NCBI RefSeq assembly: GCF_001685355.1
Contig: NZ_CP016438.1
Location: 7,874,001 to 7,938,000, forward strand
Direction of reading: 5' to 3'
DNA length: 64,000 nt
Origin: Streptomyces lincolnensis
GTDB taxonomy: Bacteria; Actinomycetota; Actinomycetes; Streptomycetales; Streptomycetaceae
In this document: positions 61,899-64,000 of the stretch, one piece after another
How positions within the stretch are numbered: the stretch's first letter is position 1
How the letters are laid out: each line of letters starts with the position of its first letter
Position numbers and translations under genes: made by a program
The notes under the pieces: model-generated
Told to the model about the DNA's origin: nothing
Seen by the model: the letters and a program-made list of their open reading frames with translations, nothing else
The model's database searches: none

Positions 61899-64000
61899 TT
61901 GACCGCACCACCGGCGGGTCCCATCGCGGACTTCTGCGCGGAACTCCGACGGCTCGTACGCGTGTGCCAGGTACCGCAGACGGACATCGCCGCCGCGCTC
62001 GGCCTGAGCGAGAGCACGGTCTCGGGCCTGCTGGGCGGGCAACGGCGGACGGCGCCGGACTGGGACGTGGTCCGGCGGATCGTGAGCCTGTGCGCCCGGT
62101 CGCACGGCCCCGGATCACCGCCGGGCATGCACCTGGACGAGTGGGTGTGGAAGGCGCGGCACGCGGAGCTGGAACGGACGGTCGAGACGGCGCTGTTCTC
62201 GGCGATCCACCGGTCGCGGGAGCCCCGGCCCGTTCCCGTTCCTCCGACGGCGAGGCCGGTCGCCGGTGACTGGGCGGCCGTAGCCCTCCCCGAGGCCATG
62301 CGCCTGTTGGCGGAAAGCAGACCGGAGTTGACCCCTCGGATGGAGGCGCTGCTGGAGTCGCCGACCGCGGCGTCGGACTCCCTCCCGGTCCTCGACGACC
62401 TGCTCCAGGACTTTCCACAACGGGTGCGGGCCACGCACGGGACCGACCGTGCCGCCCTCCTCCAGGCCGCGCGCGTGGTGCTGATCGCGAAGGCGGTGTT
62501 GAGGCACGGAGCCACCCACGAGGAAGCGCTCGACCTCATCCAGGACCTGACCCAAGACGCCCACTACGCCCACCTCTACGCGTGGGCCTCCGACGGCGGC
62601 GGCGACGCCTCGCCCTCTCTGTACGGTTTTCGGTACACCGTGACCGGCGAGACGGCACGGAGGCTCAACCGCTACTACCAGGACGCCGCCGCACCGCTGG
62701 CCGCGTCCTGCCCCGAGTTCGCGTTGGCGGCCGGACTGCCCTGCGCCGCGCTGAGCGAACGCCTGGGCGACCCGCCCAGGACCGGGCTGGCCGGACTCGG
62801 CGCCCTGCTGGCGGAGTTCGCGGGCCAGGGCACGTGCGCCACCGCCGGTCGCGCCCTGCTCCGTGCCCCGATCGCCTCGCTCGACTCGCCCGGCCCCCGC
62901 CTGCCGCTGCTCGCGGACGCGTACATCAGCCCCCGCTTCCGGCTGGTCGGATCGGACGTGGTGCTCGGCGAGGCCATCGCCTCGGACAAGTGGTGGGAAC
63001 AGCGGCCGTCGTACGACGGATTCGAGCGGTTCCTCGCCGCCCACCTGCTCAGCCTCCCCGCCCTGCTGGCCCCGCTCCTGGTGCTCGGGCATCCGGGCGC
63101 GGGCAAGTCCCTGTTCACGAAGCTGCTGACGGCCCGGCTGCCCGCGCGGGAGTTCCGGCACCTGCGCGTGGAACTGCGGCACACGCCCGCGGAGGCGGAC
63201 GTCCAGACCCAGCTGGAACACGCCCTGAGGCTGGCCACCGGACGGCAGGTGAGCTGGCCGGACTGGTCGGAGGAACAGCCCGGCGTGACCCCGGTCGTGC
63301 TGTTGGACGGATTCGACGAACTGCTCCAGGCGGGAGCGCAACGGCTGGACTCCGCACGGCAGTGGAGCTATCTGCGGGACGTCCAGCGGTTCCAGCAGCG
63401 CGAGGCCGAACTCGGCCGCCCCCTTGTCGTGATCGTGACGAGCCGGACCGTGGTGGCCGATCGCACGGACGTCCCCGAGGGCAGTCAGGTGCTGCGCCTG
63501 GAGCCGTTCGGGGCATCCGAGATCGACCGCTGGCTGACCATCTGGAACACCACGAACGCCGCCTACCTGGAACAGCGCGGCCTGCGTCCGCTGTCCCCGG
63601 CCGACCTGCGGCCCCACCGGGACCTGGCCTCCCAGCCTCTCCTGCTCCTGATGCTCGCCCTGTACGACGCCGTCGACAACGCGCTCCAGCGACTCGGCGA
63701 CGACGAGAGCATCAGCCGTACGCAGCTCTACGACCGGCTGCTCACCGAGTTCGTCCGACGCCAGGTGGACAAGGACGGCTCGCTGCCCCCGCACGAGCAG
63801 GCCGCCGCGATCGACCGGGAGTTCCACCACCTGTCGGTGATCGCCCTCGGCATGTTCCATCGCGGCGCGCAGGCCATCAGCGGCGAGGAGGCGGACCGGG
63901 ACCTGCGGGCCCTGGCGGATCCGGCGGCGCACGGGGAGCAGGCCGGCTCGGGGCTGGTCTTCGGACGGTTCTTCTTCGTCCACGAGGCCCAGGCCGTGGT
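61899..64000 (+). CDS. HTH-NACHT ATPase (partial, 3' end outside window)
   Basis: Open for 700 codons to the right edge. TTG 61899 is chosen because AAGGAG lies seven bases upstream and stop codons in frame (61884, 61872) exclude an earlier start. An N-terminal HTH (QTDIAAALGLSESTVSGLLG) is followed by a helical region and a NACHT-type STAND NTPase: P-loop LGHPGAGKSLFTKLL near 397, Walker B VVLLDGFDELL near 469, and VVIVTSRTV near 509. The C-terminal sensor is beyond the edge. STAND/NACHT proteins act as ligand-switched regulators, some in antiphage defence; the HTH argues for a regulator. The role is open. Confidence 0.85.
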   Translation, partial: MTAPPAGPIADFCAELRRLVRVCQVPQTDIAAALGLSESTVSGLLGGQRRTAPDWDVVRRIVSLCARSHGPGSPPGMHLDEWVWKARHAELERTVETALFSAIHRSREPRPVPVPPTARPVAGDWAAVALPEAMRLLAESRPELTPRMEALLESPTAASDSLPVLDDLLQDFPQRVRATHGTDRAALLQAARVVLIAKAVLRHGATHEEALDLIQDLTQDAHYAHLYAWASDGGGDASPSLYGFRYTVTGETARRLNRYYQDAAAPLAASCPEFALAAGLPCAALSERLGDPPRTGLAGLGALLAEFAGQGTCATAGRALLRAPIASLDSPGPRLPLLADAYISPRFRLVGSDVVLGEAIASDKWWEQRPSYDGFERFLAAHLLSLPALLAPLLVLGHPGAGKSLFTKLLTARLPAREFRHLRVELRHTPAEADVQTQLEHALRLATGRQVSWPDWSEEQPGVTPVVLLDGFDELLQAGAQRLDSARQWSYLRDVQRFQQREAELGRPLVVIVTSRTVVADRTDVPEGSQVLRLEPFGASEIDRWLTIWNTTNAAYLEQRGLRPLSPADLRPHRDLASQPLLLLMLALYDAVDNALQRLGDDESISRTQLYDRLLTEFVRRQVDKDGSLPPHEQAAAIDREFHHLSVIALGMFHRGAQAISGEEADRDLRALADPAAHGEQAGSGLVFGRFFFVHEAQAV

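Overview
The window comes from a high-GC actinomycete, almost certainly a Streptomyces. The coding sequence is strongly G/C-biased in third positions, GTG (and one TTG) starts are common, and Streptomyces-typical families are present: an SAV2148-type HEPN protein, a DUF3152 metalloprotease, DUF2690 sensors, a macrolide glycosyltransferase and an AfsQ1/Q2-like two-component system. The block from about 30.3 to 39.8 kb has the gene order I remember for the sulfate-assimilation region of S. coelicolor. I saw no rRNA, tRNA, CRISPR array or intact insertion sequence.

Layout. 1-4.2 kb: trehalose/glycogen genes (treY cut by the left edge, glgX). 4.3-8.7 kb: a copper amine oxidase split over two exported polypeptides, a HEPN protein and a DEDD exonuclease. 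8.7-14.6 kb: YbaK-like deacylase, EamA exporter with divergent LysR regulator, an ECF sigma operon (sigma, membrane-anchored protein, acyltransferase) and an aminoglycoside-phosphotransferase-like kinase. 14.7-17.8 kb: sugar ABC importer. 17.8-21.6 kb: secreted zinc protease divergent from a response regulator/kinase/lipoprotein operon. 21.7-30.3 kb: macrolide glycosyltransferase, small secreted protein, MMPL exporter, DUF1697, transglutaminase-like protein, MFS exporter with divergent ArsR-type regulator.

30.3-39.8 kb is a leftward sulfur operon. A short leader peptide with the RRHVDL...C signature precedes sulfite reductase, a 62-residue zinc-ribbon protein, cysH, cysC, cysD and cysN, most of them overlapping by ATGA/GTGA. 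Two further small reading frames, an ABC sulfonate/sulfate-ester importer and a sirohydrochlorin chelatase follow. Together they take up sulfur compounds, activate sulfate, reduce it to sulfide and make the siroheme cofactor.

39.9-45.3 kb: acetyltransferase, secreted protein, GAF-domain regulator, AidB-like acyl-CoA dehydrogenase. 45.5-53.3 kb is a compact leftward biosynthetic operon and the most interesting part of the window. SbnA and SbnB homologues make L-2,3-diaminopropionate. An adenylation-thiolation protein and a separate thiolation-membrane protein with three left-handed beta-helix domains (the Pls/PosA C-terminal architecture) could polymerise it. An Fe(II)/2-oxoglutarate oxygenase could hydroxylate the monomer or product. 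It looks like a split, Pls-like poly- or oligo-diaminopropionate synthetase.

53.8-64 kb: YihY/BrkB protein, NmrA oxidoreductase with divergent AraC regulator, a second AraC regulator, VOC proteins, two tandem HTH-membrane-extracytoplasmic-domain proteins (peptidoglycan-binding and DUF2690), small membrane proteins, and an HTH-NACHT ATPase cut by the right edge.

Many monocistronic or first genes, mostly regulators and small enzymes, have a TANNNT hexamer about six bases before the start codon and no Shine-Dalgarno sequence, which is the signature of leaderless mRNAs.
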